DNA of 64,000 nucleotides, taken from assembly GCA_030765525.1 (NCBI GenBank), contig JAVCCK010000027.1, positions 186,001 to 250,000 on the forward strand, read 5' to 3'. The position numbers and the translations under genes were made by a program. The notes under the pieces are model-generated. The model did not search any database. It worked only from the letters and a program-made list of their open reading frames with translations, and was not told where the DNA came from. The stretch comes from Candidatus Lernaella stagnicola (GTDB taxonomy: Bacteria; Lernaellota; Lernaellaia; Lernaellales; Lernaellaceae). Below, in pieces: positions 34,158 to 43,860 of this stretch. The number at the start of each line of letters is the position of its first letter. The first letter of the stretch is position 1.

Positions 34158-35980
34158 CGTTCCAACTCCCCGGCCAGGTCGGCGATCAGCCGCCGGGCTT
34201 TGCCGAGCGCTTGCCGCCGTTGTACGGGCGCGGTGTCGATGCCGCCGAAGCGCGCGGCGTCGGTCTCATGCCACAGGGCGAGCAAGGTTTCGATATGCTC
34301 CGGCGTCACATCTCGCTCGCGCAATAATGCCTCGACCTCGAAGCGTTCCAGTCCCGGCGCGGCGACGTTGAATTTGTCCGCGACGAAGCCGAGCAACGCG
34401 CGTTGAAGTTCGGCGTAGAATGCTGCCCCCTCGCCGCTAGTGAGGCCGCGCGCCGCGGCCAGACGCGCCTTGGCTTCTTTCATCGCCCGCCGGCTGCGGT
34501 AACCGCCACGGTCGGCCCGCAACCGTCCTTGTCGAATCTGAAAGAGAATCACAAGAAAAACGAAGAGAGGCCACAGGCCGATTGCTACGTACGTGACCGG
34601 CGCGGCGACCCAAGCCGCACTTGTGCGGTCCAGGCTTTCTTTGTCACGGCGGATGTAGCGCAGGTCGCGGCCGCGCACTTCGACCGCCTCGCGCGAGATA
34701 ACCGAAATACCGTTTTGCCCCGGGGTCATCGCCTGCCCGCGCACTTTGATCGATAACGGCGGCGACGCGACTTGATCGTAGGCGCCTGTTTGCGGATCGA
34801 AAAACGAAACGACGATCGGCGCGATGGTAAAGTCACCCGGCTGGTCGGCCAGGAGAATCGTCTCGAAAGTTTTGCTGCCGCTGATCGTATCGATGGAGGG
34901 CCGCAGGTCGGTCTGGTCTTTATCGCTGTAAATGCGCAGGCCCGCGGGCAGGTCGATTTTCGGCCGTTTGAGTTGGTCGATATTGCCGCGCCCCTCCACG
35001 ACCATCGTGAGCGTAAACGGTTCGCCCGCGGATACCTGGTTGCGATCGAGTTCGGCCTTCATCGAAAAGCGTCCGACCAATCCGGAAAAATCGCCCGGCT
35101 TACCCTCTGCGGGCAGCGGTTTGACGCGTATCTTGACCGGGTCGGAATCGGCCGCCGCGCGCCGCGCGTTGCCAAACATCGGCAATCCGAAAAACGGGTC
35201 GCCCCCGCGGCGCCTGGAATCCAAATACCGAAATTCCACCCGCATCGTGCCCAAAGCCTGGTCGCCCACGGCGGCGGGAAAAACGGCGAAACGTTGCAGC
35301 AAGGCTCGTTGGTAATTTTGTCCGCCGATGGTCTCGGGTTCGAAATTCAGGCGGTTGGATTTCGGCAGTTCGTGGCCGGTAAAGCCGACGAATTCCGGCA
35401 TCGTCGTAATGCTGAACGAGTTGGCGGTGACCTGCACGTCTTCCCGCAAATAAACGTGGTACTCCACCAAGACCAACTGGCCCACGTAGGGGTCGTTTTT
35501 CGAGACGCGCGTTTCGACGAAATACGGTTTTCCACCCTGCTGGGAAGGTCCGGCATTCGGTGTTTGCGACGGCAACGGGGTCTGCGAACGTTGTTGCCCG
35601 ACGACCGTCACTTGCACGGGACGGGAACGAAGCGAGCCGCCCCGGGTTTTTGCCGCGGCGGTGATTTTGAAATTGCCCGACTTCAGGGCGCGCAGGGAAA
35701 ACACATACGAACGGCTGACGCTCAACGCGCCGTTGATGAATTGCACGCTATCGCTGTGCGAAGAGGCCACGACTTCAAAACCGCCGGCGCCCAGCAGGCT
35801 CGGCCGGCCCTTGACGCCGCGATCCGCCGTAACCCGCGCCTTCACGATATCGCCGCGCACCACGGTGGTCGGTTGGATCGCAAGCGTGAGGGAGTCGGCC
35901 GCGTTCGCCCATAGCGGGGCGAGCAAGCACGCGAGGCAGACCAGCGCGAGGCCGCTACCAGTCTTTGTCCACGCCGCCAT
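34154..35980 (-). CDS. batD: BatD family protein
   Basis: The 608-residue protein has a signal peptide and repeated Ig-like beta domains opening with LAIQPTTVVRGDIVKARV. It has the BatD hallmarks YFVETRVSKNDPYVGQLVLVEYHVYLRE and QFRYLDSRRRGGDPFF-like segments, one membrane segment (about 465-485) and a cytoplasmic helical tail. It follows batC (26-base overlap) and precedes batE. AGGGAG stands seven bases before the ATG. It probably forms the periplasmic part of a Bat complex with the VWA proteins BatA and BatB. Confidence 0.88.
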   Translation of the reverse strand: MAAWTKTGSGLALVCLACLLAPLWANAADSLTLAIQPTTVVRGDIVKARVTADRGVKGRPSLLGAGGFEVVASSHSDSVQFINGALSVSRSYVFSLRALKSGNFKITAAAKTRGGSLRSRPVQVTVVGQQRSQTPLPSQTPNAGPSQQGGKPYFVETRVSKNDPYVGQLVLVEYHVYLREDVQVTANSFSITTMPEFVGFTGHELPKSNRLNFEPETIGGQNYQRALLQRFAVFPAAVGDQALGTMRVEFRYLDSRRRGGDPFFGLPMFGNARRAAADSDPVKIRVKPLPAEGKPGDFSGLVGRFSMKAELDRNQVSAGEPFTLTMVVEGRGNIDQLKRPKIDLPAGLRIYSDKDQTDLRPSIDTISGSKTFETILLADQPGDFTIAPIVVSFFDPQTGAYDQVASPPLSIKVRGQAMTPGQNGISVISREAVEVRGRDLRYIRRDKESLDRTSAAWVAAPVTYVAIGLWPLFVFLVILFQIRQGRLRADRGGYRSRRAMKEAKARLAAARGLTSGEGAAFYAELQRALLGFVADKFNVAAPGLERFEVEALLRERDVTPEHIETLLALWHETDAARFGGIDTAPVQRRQALGKARRLIADLAGELER

Positions 35981-36728
35981 CGGTGCTCCCTTGTTGCATT
36001 TCGGCCGCCAGCATTTCCTCCTCAGCCTGTTGCAGGGCGTCGAGGATGGCGGCCGCGAGTTCGGGGTCGATCATATCCGGATCAAGCGGTTGCTGCTGTT
36101 CTTTCGGCGTCTGGGCCTGTTTGCCTTCGTCCGGCGGCTCGGGCGTCGCTTGATCCTGCTTCGCTTGTTCCTTGTCCTTCTCCGATTGACCCTGTTGCTT
36201 GTCTTCCTCGGACTGATCCTGCTCGTCCTGCTCGTCCTGTTCGTCTTGCTTGGATTGGTCGTCCGGTTGGTCCTGTTGATCCTGCTCTTGGTCTTCCTGC
36301 TCCTCGAGCTTCTTCACCGCGTACAAGAGGTTATGCTTGGCGTCTTCGTCCTCGGGGTTAAGCAACAGCGAACGCCGCAGGCTTTCAATGGCCCCGTCCC
36401 AGTTCTGCATGGCGATTTCCGCGGCGCTCCGGTTGTAGTAGGCCCGCCCGCGAAGCGCCGTGTCTTCGGTGGTCAGCGATTTGTTGTACGCCTTGATCGC
36501 ACCCTCGTGATCGCCCTGCATGAAGAGGGTATTGCCCAGGTTAACCTGCAATTCGCCACGATCGGGCGCCATTTCGGCGGCTTGCTGATAGGCCGCGAGC
36601 GCCGTCTCGTAATCGCCCCCTTCGTACGCTTTGTTCCCCTGGCCGACCAACGAGGGAACCCCGGCCGCCCACGCCGGCGCGGCGGCGAGCAAAAGAATCA
36701 CAAGCATGGCGGCGCACCAACGCGTCAT
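35955..36728 (-). CDS. batC: BatC-like TPR protein with Gln/Asp/Glu-rich tail
   Basis: The 257-residue protein has a signal peptide (ending near PAWAAG) and three TPR units (NKAYEGGDYETALAAYQQAAE, LQVNLGNTLFMQGDHEGAIKAY, AIESLRRSLLLNPEDEDAKHN). A ~90-residue Gln/Asp/Glu/Lys low-complexity region (about 150-235) precedes a short hydrophobic-helix end. The ATG at 36728 overlaps the batB stop (ATGA) and has GGAGGT upstream; longer readings extend into batB. BatC-type proteins scaffold the Bat complex. Confidence 0.85.
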   Translation of the reverse strand: MTRWCAAMLVILLLAAAPAWAAGVPSLVGQGNKAYEGGDYETALAAYQQAAEMAPDRGELQVNLGNTLFMQGDHEGAIKAYNKSLTTEDTALRGRAYYNRSAAEIAMQNWDGAIESLRRSLLLNPEDEDAKHNLLYAVKKLEEQEDQEQDQQDQPDDQSKQDEQDEQDEQDQSEEDKQQGQSEKDKEQAKQDQATPEPPDEGKQAQTPKEQQQPLDPDMIDPELAAAILDALQQAEEEMLAAEMQQGSTDGGVDKDW

Positions 36729-37729
36729 GGGCGCACCTCCTTTTTCCGACGGCCGAGCAAGGCTTCGACCGCCAGCAGAATGATCGCGGGCAGCAGGAAC
36801 CATTGGTACTGTTCTTTGGTATGCACGACGGTGCTCGATTTCAAATCGCGACCGACCAAGGCGTCGATGGCGGCGGCGACGGCGTCGATTTCCTCACCGC
36901 TGTAACTGGCCACGTGAAACGTTCCGCCGCTAACGGCCGCGAGAATCTGCAAGGGCTCCGCTTCCAGGCGGGTATAGACCATCTCGCCGCTGCGGTCGTG
37001 CTTGAATTCCTCGCCGTCTCGACCCGGCACCGGAATCGGCACGCCTTGGGTCGCGCCGACGCCCACGGTATGGACGATCATCTTCGCGGCTTCAGCCCGT
37101 CGCGCGGCTTCGTCGACACCGCCGACGTGATCCTCACCATCGGAGAACACGACCAGCACTTTCTCGTAGGTTTCGTCCTCCGTGAACAGTTGCAACGCGC
37201 CGTCGACGGCGTTGTGTAGCCCCGAACCCCCGCGCGTAACGGCCTGCGCGTCGAGGGCTTCAATCAACATCGCGGCCGCGCCGTGGTCGAACGACAACGG
37301 CCAGCGCAACGTGGAATTGCCGGCAAACGGCAGCACCGCAACGCGGTCGCCGCCGAGTCTCTCGAGTAATTTGACGGCCAGGGTTTTGGCCTGTCCGAGG
37401 CGATCGGGCACCACGTCGCGGGCAAGCATGGAGGTGGATACGTCGATGGCGACCACCACGTCGACGCCGCGGCGTTGCACTTCCTTATATTCAATTCCGA
37501 ACTGAGGTCGCGCCGCCGACACGACCACGAACAGCAGGGCCGTCGCCAGCAGCACGGATTGCAGCACGGCGCGCGTTGGGTTGGCGGTGCTGAGGATGGC
37601 GCGTTGCTCCGGCGCGGGCAGCAAGGCGGCGAGTTTGCGGCGACCGTGGCGACGCAGCGCCCAGGCGGCCAGCAGATACAGCGGTACGACCACGAGCGCG
37701 AGCAGCACTTCCGGGTGCGCAAACTGCAT
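36725..37729 (-). CDS. batB: BatB-like VWA-domain membrane protein
   Basis: The 334-residue protein has N-terminal membrane segments (about 8-27 and 58-75), a von Willebrand factor A domain with a complete MIDAS (AIDVSTSM, Thr/Asp in TRGGSG and FSDGEDH) and a C-terminal membrane segment (about 310-327). This is the BatA/BatB design. It begins directly after the batA stop with no gap. I name it BatB from its place after batA and before the TPR gene; the two VWA genes cannot be told apart by motif alone. Confidence 0.86.
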   Translation of the reverse strand: MQFAHPEVLLALVVVPLYLLAAWALRRHGRRKLAALLPAPEQRAILSTANPTRAVLQSVLLATALLFVVVSAARPQFGIEYKEVQRRGVDVVVAIDVSTSMLARDVVPDRLGQAKTLAVKLLERLGGDRVAVLPFAGNSTLRWPLSFDHGAAAMLIEALDAQAVTRGGSGLHNAVDGALQLFTEDETYEKVLVVFSDGEDHVGGVDEAARRAEAAKMIVHTVGVGATQGVPIPVPGRDGEEFKHDRSGEMVYTRLEAEPLQILAAVSGGTFHVASYSGEEIDAVAAAIDALVGRDLKSSTVVHTKEQYQWFLLPAIILLAVEALLGRRKKEVRP

Positions 37730-38698
37730 CTATACCACCTTCCGCAGCGGTCCGCCGACCAGTAGCAGTTCCAACATCAACAACGCCACACCGGCCCACA
37801 AGAGGGGTTCGAAACGGTCGCCGTAGTGTGTGGACTTCTCCCGTTCGACCTTCGTTCTCTCGAGTTGATCGATCTCGTCGAAAATGCGCTTGAGGCTGTC
37901 GGCGTCGGTGGCGCGGTAGAACTTGCCGTTTCCTTCGCGGGCCACCTCCCGCAGCGTGTCTTCGTCGAGTTCGTCGCCGATGTAACGCTTGCCCGCCGGA
38001 CCGGGGATGATCGCCTGCCCCTTGGCGCCGACCGCGACCGTGTAAATCTTGACGCCCAGCGCTTTGGCCAACCGGGCGGCGGTAATGGGGTCGATCTTCC
38101 CCGCCGTGTTATTGCCGTCAGTGACCAGCACCACCACGCGGCTTTTTCCCGGCGCGTCGCGCAGCCGGTTGGTCGCCGTAGCCACGGCCATGCCGATGGC
38201 GGTCGCCGGGCCGAGCATGCCCGGCTGGGCTTTTTGCACGAGTTGAATGACGACGCCGTGGTCGACCGTCAAGGGGCACTGGGTGATCGCCCGCGTGCCG
38301 AACAGGACCAGCCCGATGCGGTCGCCAAGACGCCCTTCGATGAAATCGGAGGTGACTTCCTTGGCCACGGTGAGGCGGTCCTTGGGCGCGAAGTCGAGCG
38401 CGCGCATGGATTCGGAAAGGTCGAGAGCGATGATGATGTCGATGCCCTCGCTGGTGATGCGCTGCGTGACTTTCTCGAGTTGCGGCCGCGCCGCCGTGAC
38501 GATCAGCACCGCGATCGTGAGCACGCGGATCAATAACGGCAAACGCCGCAGCCGCTGCCGCAACGAAACCGGCAACGCCGCGAAGAAACGGCTGTCGCCG
38601 ACCACAATTGTGGCTTCGCGACGCCCGTGCCAGCGCCGAATGAGCACGAGGACGGGCACAATCAGCAGAATGAGCAGCCATGGTTGCTGCAGGCTCAT
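37730..38698 (-). CDS. batA: BatA-like VWA-domain membrane protein
   Basis: The 322-residue protein has N-terminal membrane segments (about 7-22 and 55-72), a VWA domain with the MIDAS motif ALDLSESM and VTDGNNTAG, and a C-terminal hydrophobic segment. The order moxR, DUF58, (DUF4381-like), batA, batB is the usual Bacteroides and Leptospira layout. The ATG overlaps the upstream DUF4381-like gene stop by four bases. The MIDAS should bind Mg2+ and a protein ligand; partner unknown. Confidence 0.87.
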   Translation of the reverse strand: MSLQQPWLLILLIVPVLVLIRRWHGRREATIVVGDSRFFAALPVSLRQRLRRLPLLIRVLTIAVLIVTAARPQLEKVTQRITSEGIDIIIALDLSESMRALDFAPKDRLTVAKEVTSDFIEGRLGDRIGLVLFGTRAITQCPLTVDHGVVIQLVQKAQPGMLGPATAIGMAVATATNRLRDAPGKSRVVVLVTDGNNTAGKIDPITAARLAKALGVKIYTVAVGAKGQAIIPGPAGKRYIGDELDEDTLREVAREGNGKFYRATDADSLKRIFDEIDQLERTKVEREKSTHYGDRFEPLLWAGVALLMLELLLVGGPLRKVV

Positions 38699-39648
38699 GC
38701 CGCCTCCCCCGTCTCGTCGGCCGCCGGCTCCGGCTGCGGTTTGGTGTCTTCCACCATCTGCCGCGCGCGGTCGCGGTCCCTTGCCCAGCGGCCCGGTTCG
38801 ACGCCCACCCCGGCGAACTTGGCCAAGTCGGCGACGGTGAGTAAATCGCGAAGGAAAAGTTCGTGGCCCTGCAGATCCACGTCCCGCAATTCCTGCAAGG
38901 TCTCGGTCGTCGTCAATTCCAAAGCACGAACGTGGAACCGGCCCTCGAGGTATTCGCGGACGATATCGGTCAATTCGCTGAAGTAGGCCTTGGCGTCCTC
39001 ACCGGCGAGCAGCGCGGCCAACTCCGGACCCCCTAGGCGACGCAACGCGCGTTCGTCGGCCGGCTCGATCGGCTCCGCGGGGGTCGCTTTTTGCCGGCCG
39101 CTCAGCTTGCGGTATATGGCCCGTGCCAGCAGGAAAATCAGGCCCACGAGCAACGCTCCGGCCAACGCGCCGCCAATCGCATACAGGAGAATTTTCAGCC
39201 AATCGCGCCGCACGAGTTCCTGCGGTTTGAGCGGGAGCGGCTGTTCGCCGACCAAAGGCGCGACGATATCCACCGACACCGACGGCGCTGAGTCGACAAA
39301 TTCCTCGCCCGTCGGGCTGATGATTTTGATCGGCCACGCGGGCAGTTCGATGCGGCCGGAATTGAAAGCCACCAAGTCGCAGGAAAGGCGCATCTCGTAG
39401 CGTCCCGCCGCGGGTTCGGTGACGATCGGCTTGGCGCAGCCGACGATCGCAAAGGACGGATGTTTCTTTTCCGGGCGCGGCGGCGTGACGTTCCACCCGG
39501 CGGGCCATTCGGCGAACACGGTGTAGGTGAGATGGCTCGCCATTTCGACCGTGTCGGGCGAGACGTCGGCCGAGAGCGCCACGGGGTGCGCGCCCGCCGG
39601 CGACGTCCACAGGACGACGAGCAACAGCGGCAACCACCAGCGCCTCAC
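38695..39648 (-). CDS. DUF4381-like Bat-operon membrane protein
   Basis: The 317-residue protein has a signal peptide (MRRWWLPLLLVVLW, AGA site), a periplasmic beta-sandwich with LSADVSPDTVEM and GWNVTPPRPEKKH, one membrane segment (about 158-180) and a cytoplasmic helical domain (about 205-290). The cytoplasmic part contains AKAYFSELTDIVREYLEGRF and LLTVADLAKFAGV, typical of the DUF4381-like proteins next to DUF58 and VWA genes. It is coupled by 4-base overlaps to both neighbours. The cytoplasmic part probably contacts DUF58 or MoxR. Confidence 0.78.
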   Translation of the reverse strand: MRRWWLPLLLVVLWTSPAGAHPVALSADVSPDTVEMASHLTYTVFAEWPAGWNVTPPRPEKKHPSFAIVGCAKPIVTEPAAGRYEMRLSCDLVAFNSGRIELPAWPIKIISPTGEEFVDSAPSVSVDIVAPLVGEQPLPLKPQELVRRDWLKILLYAIGGALAGALLVGLIFLLARAIYRKLSGRQKATPAEPIEPADERALRRLGGPELAALLAGEDAKAYFSELTDIVREYLEGRFHVRALELTTTETLQELRDVDLQGHELFLRDLLTVADLAKFAGVGVEPGRWARDRDRARQMVEDTKPQPEPAADETGEAA

Positions 39649-40523
39649 CGCCGCCTCCGCCTGCGCAATTCAAAAAAGCGTTTGAGAGGCGGCACGGCGC
39701 CTTCGTCGGTGCGCAGGGTCAGCAGGTCGACGCCGTTACGCACGAAGAAATCATTCAAGCGTTCGCGATGCCGGGTCGCGGTGTCGGCGTATTGTTGCCG
39801 CAGGTTGTGCGCGCCGGTATCGATCCAACGGCGCTCGCCGCTTTCGGCGTCTTCGATCTCGACCAAGCCGACGTCGGGCAATTCCAGGTCGAGCGGATCG
39901 AGCACTTCGGCGGCGATCAAGTCGTGCCGCGACGCGGCGGCACGCAATTCCTTTTCATAATCGAAGGGCGCGAGGAAATCGCTGAGCAGCACGACGACGG
40001 CGCGGTGTCGCCGCACTTTGCGCACGTGCGCCAGGGCGGTGCGGATGTCGGTGCCACGCCCCTTGGTTTCGCCTTCGAGCAGATCGCGAATCACGCGCCA
40101 GACGTGGCGTGAACCCTTGCGGGGTGGCACATATTGTTCGATGCGATCGGTAAAGCGCAGCAGGCCGACCTTGTCGCCGGATTCAATGGCGGAGAAGGCG
40201 AGGATGGCCGCGGCCTCGGCGGCTAGTTCGCGTTTGCTGCGCACCGAGCCGAACAGCCCGGAGCGGCTGGCGTCGACCACGAGCATCAAGGTCAACTCGC
40301 GCTCTTCGCGGAAGATTTTCACGAAAGGCTCGCCGGTGCGGGCGGTGACGTTCCAGTCGATGTCACGGATGGGGTCGCCCGCCTGATAGGGCCGCACTTC
40401 GTCGAATTGCGAACCGCGACCGCGGAACACGCTGTGGTAAGCGCCCGAAAAGCCGGTCTCCACCTCTTTGCGCGTCGTGATGGCAACGCGGCGAATGCGG
40501 CGGATGGCGTCTTCGGTCAGCAT
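39645..40523 (-). CDS. DUF58 domain protein of the MoxR/Bat operon
   Basis: The 292-residue soluble protein has the DUF58 signature SVFRGRGSQFDEVRPYQAGDPIRDIDWNVTAR, with the phrase DWNVTAR near residue 55. A VWA-like core follows (LMLVVDASRSG, VVLLSDF). DUF58 proteins partner MoxR ATPases and are usually encoded right after them, as here (22-base gap). Probably the adaptor that links the AAA+ motor to the membrane VWA proteins. Confidence 0.9.
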   Translation of the reverse strand: MLTEDAIRRIRRVAITTRKEVETGFSGAYHSVFRGRGSQFDEVRPYQAGDPIRDIDWNVTARTGEPFVKIFREERELTLMLVVDASRSGLFGSVRSKRELAAEAAAILAFSAIESGDKVGLLRFTDRIEQYVPPRKGSRHVWRVIRDLLEGETKGRGTDIRTALAHVRKVRRHRAVVVLLSDFLAPFDYEKELRAAASRHDLIAAEVLDPLDLELPDVGLVEIEDAESGERRWIDTGAHNLRQQYADTATRHRERLNDFFVRNGVDLLTLRTDEGAVPPLKRFFELRRRRRR

Positions 40524-40545
40524 GTCGGTTCGTTCCTTCCGGGCT

Positions 40546-41541
<996 letters not shown>

Positions 41542-41771
41542 GTGCCGCTCCTTTGTTCGCCGGAAAGCAAAACGACCGTTGCCACGGTCGTCAACCATCT
41601 CATGGACATTGTAGCGCGCCTGGAAGTTCCCTGCGCACAACCGCCAGAAAAATAAGTAGAGAACGCCGGAAATACAAGGGGCTAGTGTCGCAAAAGGTAT
41701 TTATTGCCGCGACGCTATCGCAACCGGGGCGCGTCCTTTTTTTGCAGCGGGCGGGGCGCTAAGATGGCGGA

Positions 41772-42833
41772 ATGAACAGGCGCTGGGACCGGCTGCGCAA
41801 ACACGCGCGCTACATCACACGTTTTCCGGGGGTCATGCCGCGGGCGGCGGGGAACTATGCGCGCCTGCTGCTGGGCCAAAAGCGCCTGCGCGGTATCGAG
41901 TTCGCGCTGACCTACGCCTGCAGCGGCCACTGCGCCCACTGCTCGACCACGAAGCTGCGGCAACCAGGCCATGAACGCCTCAGCACGGCTCAAATGTGTG
42001 ACGTGGTCCGGCAATGCCGCGACCTGGGCGCGCTGAACATCAACCTGACCGGCGGCGAATGCCTCCACCTACCCGAACTGCCCGAGGTCATCGCCGCCTG
42101 CGGCCCCAAAAGCATGGTCGTGTCCGTGGCCACCAACGGCGAACCGCTTTCCCCCGAGCGCTGCGACGACATCGCCCGTTGGGGGGTGTCGATCGTGACG
42201 ATCAGCCTCGACTCCGCCGACCCGCCGACGCACGATGCGGGCCGCGGCATTCCCGATCTCTTCGACCGCATCATGCAAGGCACGGACCTGCTGCGTGAGC
42301 GCGGCGTCGATGTGTTTTGGTGCACGATCTTGACGCGGGAGAATATCGCCAACGGCGACGCCGAGGCCATGTGGCGCCTGGCGATGGCGAAAAACGTCAT
42401 GCTCACGGCCAACATGCCCTGCCCCGTCGGCGGCTGGCAGAAACAAGACGTGCTGCTCAACGAGGCCGAGCGGGCGTTTCATCGCGACTTGATCACCCGG
42501 CCCAACATGCGGTGGGAGGGCAGCAGCAACTACTTCCGCATGGGCTGCCCGGCGGGCATCGAGAAGCTGTACATCAGCCCCTACGGCGACGTCATGCCGT
42601 GCAACTTTATGCACGTTTCCTACGGCAACCTGCGCGAGCGGCCGCTGGCGGCGATCTGGCGCGACGTGCTGGACCGCAGTCCCTTCAACCACATTCACGA
42701 GGGCTGCATTGTCGCCGAAGACGGCGAAATTTTGCGGGAGGTCGTCGAGCCGCTGGAAGACTTCGCCACGCATCCGGTACCGGCCGCCGAGCATCCGCGA
42801 CGCGACCTGATCCTGCGCGACGAGGATGACTGA
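41772..42833 (+). CDS. Radical SAM/SPASM-like protein (paralogue 1)
   Basis: The 353-residue protein has the radical SAM motif CSGHCAHC, LTGGECLHL (second strand) and ISLDSADPPTHD, typical of the SPASM-type peptide-modifying or anaerobic-maturase group. The C-terminal MGCPAGIEKLYISPYGDVMPC segment supplies Cys for an auxiliary cluster; a further Cys is in HEGCIV. It shares the WEGSSNY block with its neighbour. These enzymes often modify a peptide or protein side chain. No precursor peptide or partner is visible upstream. The ATG follows the divergent moxR by 230 bases, with no strong ribosome site. Confidence 0.82.
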   Translation: MNRRWDRLRKHARYITRFPGVMPRAAGNYARLLLGQKRLRGIEFALTYACSGHCAHCSTTKLRQPGHERLSTAQMCDVVRQCRDLGALNINLTGGECLHLPELPEVIAACGPKSMVVSVATNGEPLSPERCDDIARWGVSIVTISLDSADPPTHDAGRGIPDLFDRIMQGTDLLRERGVDVFWCTILTRENIANGDAEAMWRLAMAKNVMLTANMPCPVGGWQKQDVLLNEAERAFHRDLITRPNMRWEGSSNYFRMGCPAGIEKLYISPYGDVMPCNFMHVSYGNLRERPLAAIWRDVLDRSPFNHIHEGCIVAEDGEILREVVEPLEDFATHPVPAAEHPRRDLILRDEDD

Positions 42834-42834
42834 G

Positions 42835-43860
42835 ATGCACGGCCCCGACGTGATCAGCCGACACAATCTGGGCGTGCTGTGGCGCCACCGGCGGGTATTC
42901 GGTCGGCTGGCGAAAAATTACGCGCGTGTCCTGGCCGGCAACCGGCGGGTGCTGCGCGGCGTGGAGTTTTGCGTCACTTACCGGTGCCAATTGGACTGCC
43001 GCCATTGCCTGACCAAGCCGCTGATCGACCAGACGCGGCCTGAAATGACGACCGACCAGGCCGTGCGGGCTATTGCCAACCTGGCGGCGCTCGGCGCGGT
43101 GTTCATCAACGTCACCGGCGGCGAGGCGCTTCAGCGCGAGGATATCTTCGAACTGCTCGAACGCGCGGCGGCGAATCGCTCGGTGCTGATCACGCTGGCC
43201 AGCAACGGTTTGGCGCTCGACGCGGAAACGGCGGCCCGTTTACGCAAGATCGGCGTGGCGATGGTCACCATGAGTCTGGATGGCCCCGACGCCGCGACGC
43301 ACGATGCAAGCCGCGGTTGCCCCGGCGCCTATGACGCCCTGCTGCAGGCCTGTGCCGCGGTGCGGGCGGAGGGTCTCGAACTGTGGCTGACGACGATCCT
43401 CACCGCGCAAAACACGGCCGACGGCTCGATTTTCCGCATTGCCGAGCTGGCGCGCGAACTCGGCGCAACGCTGACGGTCAACTTCGCCTACGCGGTCGGC
43501 AACTGGCGCGACCAAGAAGCGGCCATCGGCGCGGCGGAGGAGAAAACGTTTCGCGAGTTACTCAAAATGCCCCACGTGCGGTGGGAGGGCAGCAGCAATT
43601 ATCTGCACCAAAGTTGTCCGGCGGGCACCGAGAAGCTCTACGTAACGCCTTACGGTGAGGTCATGCCCTGCGCGACGATTCAGCGTTCGTTCGGCAACCT
43701 GCTCACCGAGCCGATCGCGGACATCTGGCGGCGGATGGGCAAGGTGGAGTGGTTTCGCGGCCACGTCAAACCATGCCTGGTGGCGCAGGATCCCGAATTC
43801 ATTGCGCGGGAAATGCCGACCATTCAGAGCGACCCCGGGCGACCGTGGAGTGACGACTGA
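42835..43860 (+). CDS. Radical SAM/SPASM-like protein (paralogue 2)
   Basis: This 341-residue protein is a tandem paralogue of the previous gene. It has CQLDCRHC, VTGGEALQR, SLDGPDAATHD, the shared RWEGSSNY block and CPAGTEKLYVTPYGEVMPC with a further Cys in VKPCLVAQ. I use the ATG at 42835 because GAGGA lies eight bases before it; an ATG at 42826 is in frame but abuts that site. Its stop TGA overlaps the start of the next radical SAM gene (TGATG). The twin genes look like an old duplication with split duty, perhaps acting on two sites or two substrates. Confidence 0.82.
   Translation: MHGPDVISRHNLGVLWRHRRVFGRLAKNYARVLAGNRRVLRGVEFCVTYRCQLDCRHCLTKPLIDQTRPEMTTDQAVRAIANLAALGAVFINVTGGEALQREDIFELLERAAANRSVLITLASNGLALDAETAARLRKIGVAMVTMSLDGPDAATHDASRGCPGAYDALLQACAAVRAEGLELWLTTILTAQNTADGSIFRIAELARELGATLTVNFAYAVGNWRDQEAAIGAAEEKTFRELLKMPHVRWEGSSNYLHQSCPAGTEKLYVTPYGEVMPCATIQRSFGNLLTEPIADIWRRMGKVEWFRGHVKPCLVAQDPEFIAREMPTIQSDPGRPWSDD

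Noticed and set aside
41542-41771. A precursor peptide for the radical SAM genes in the divergent gap (69-codon frame at 41553)
   Set aside because: The frame overlaps the moxR leader, has no ribosome site, and its content is antisense-like and Arg-rich. No Gly-leader or Cys-rich core is seen.
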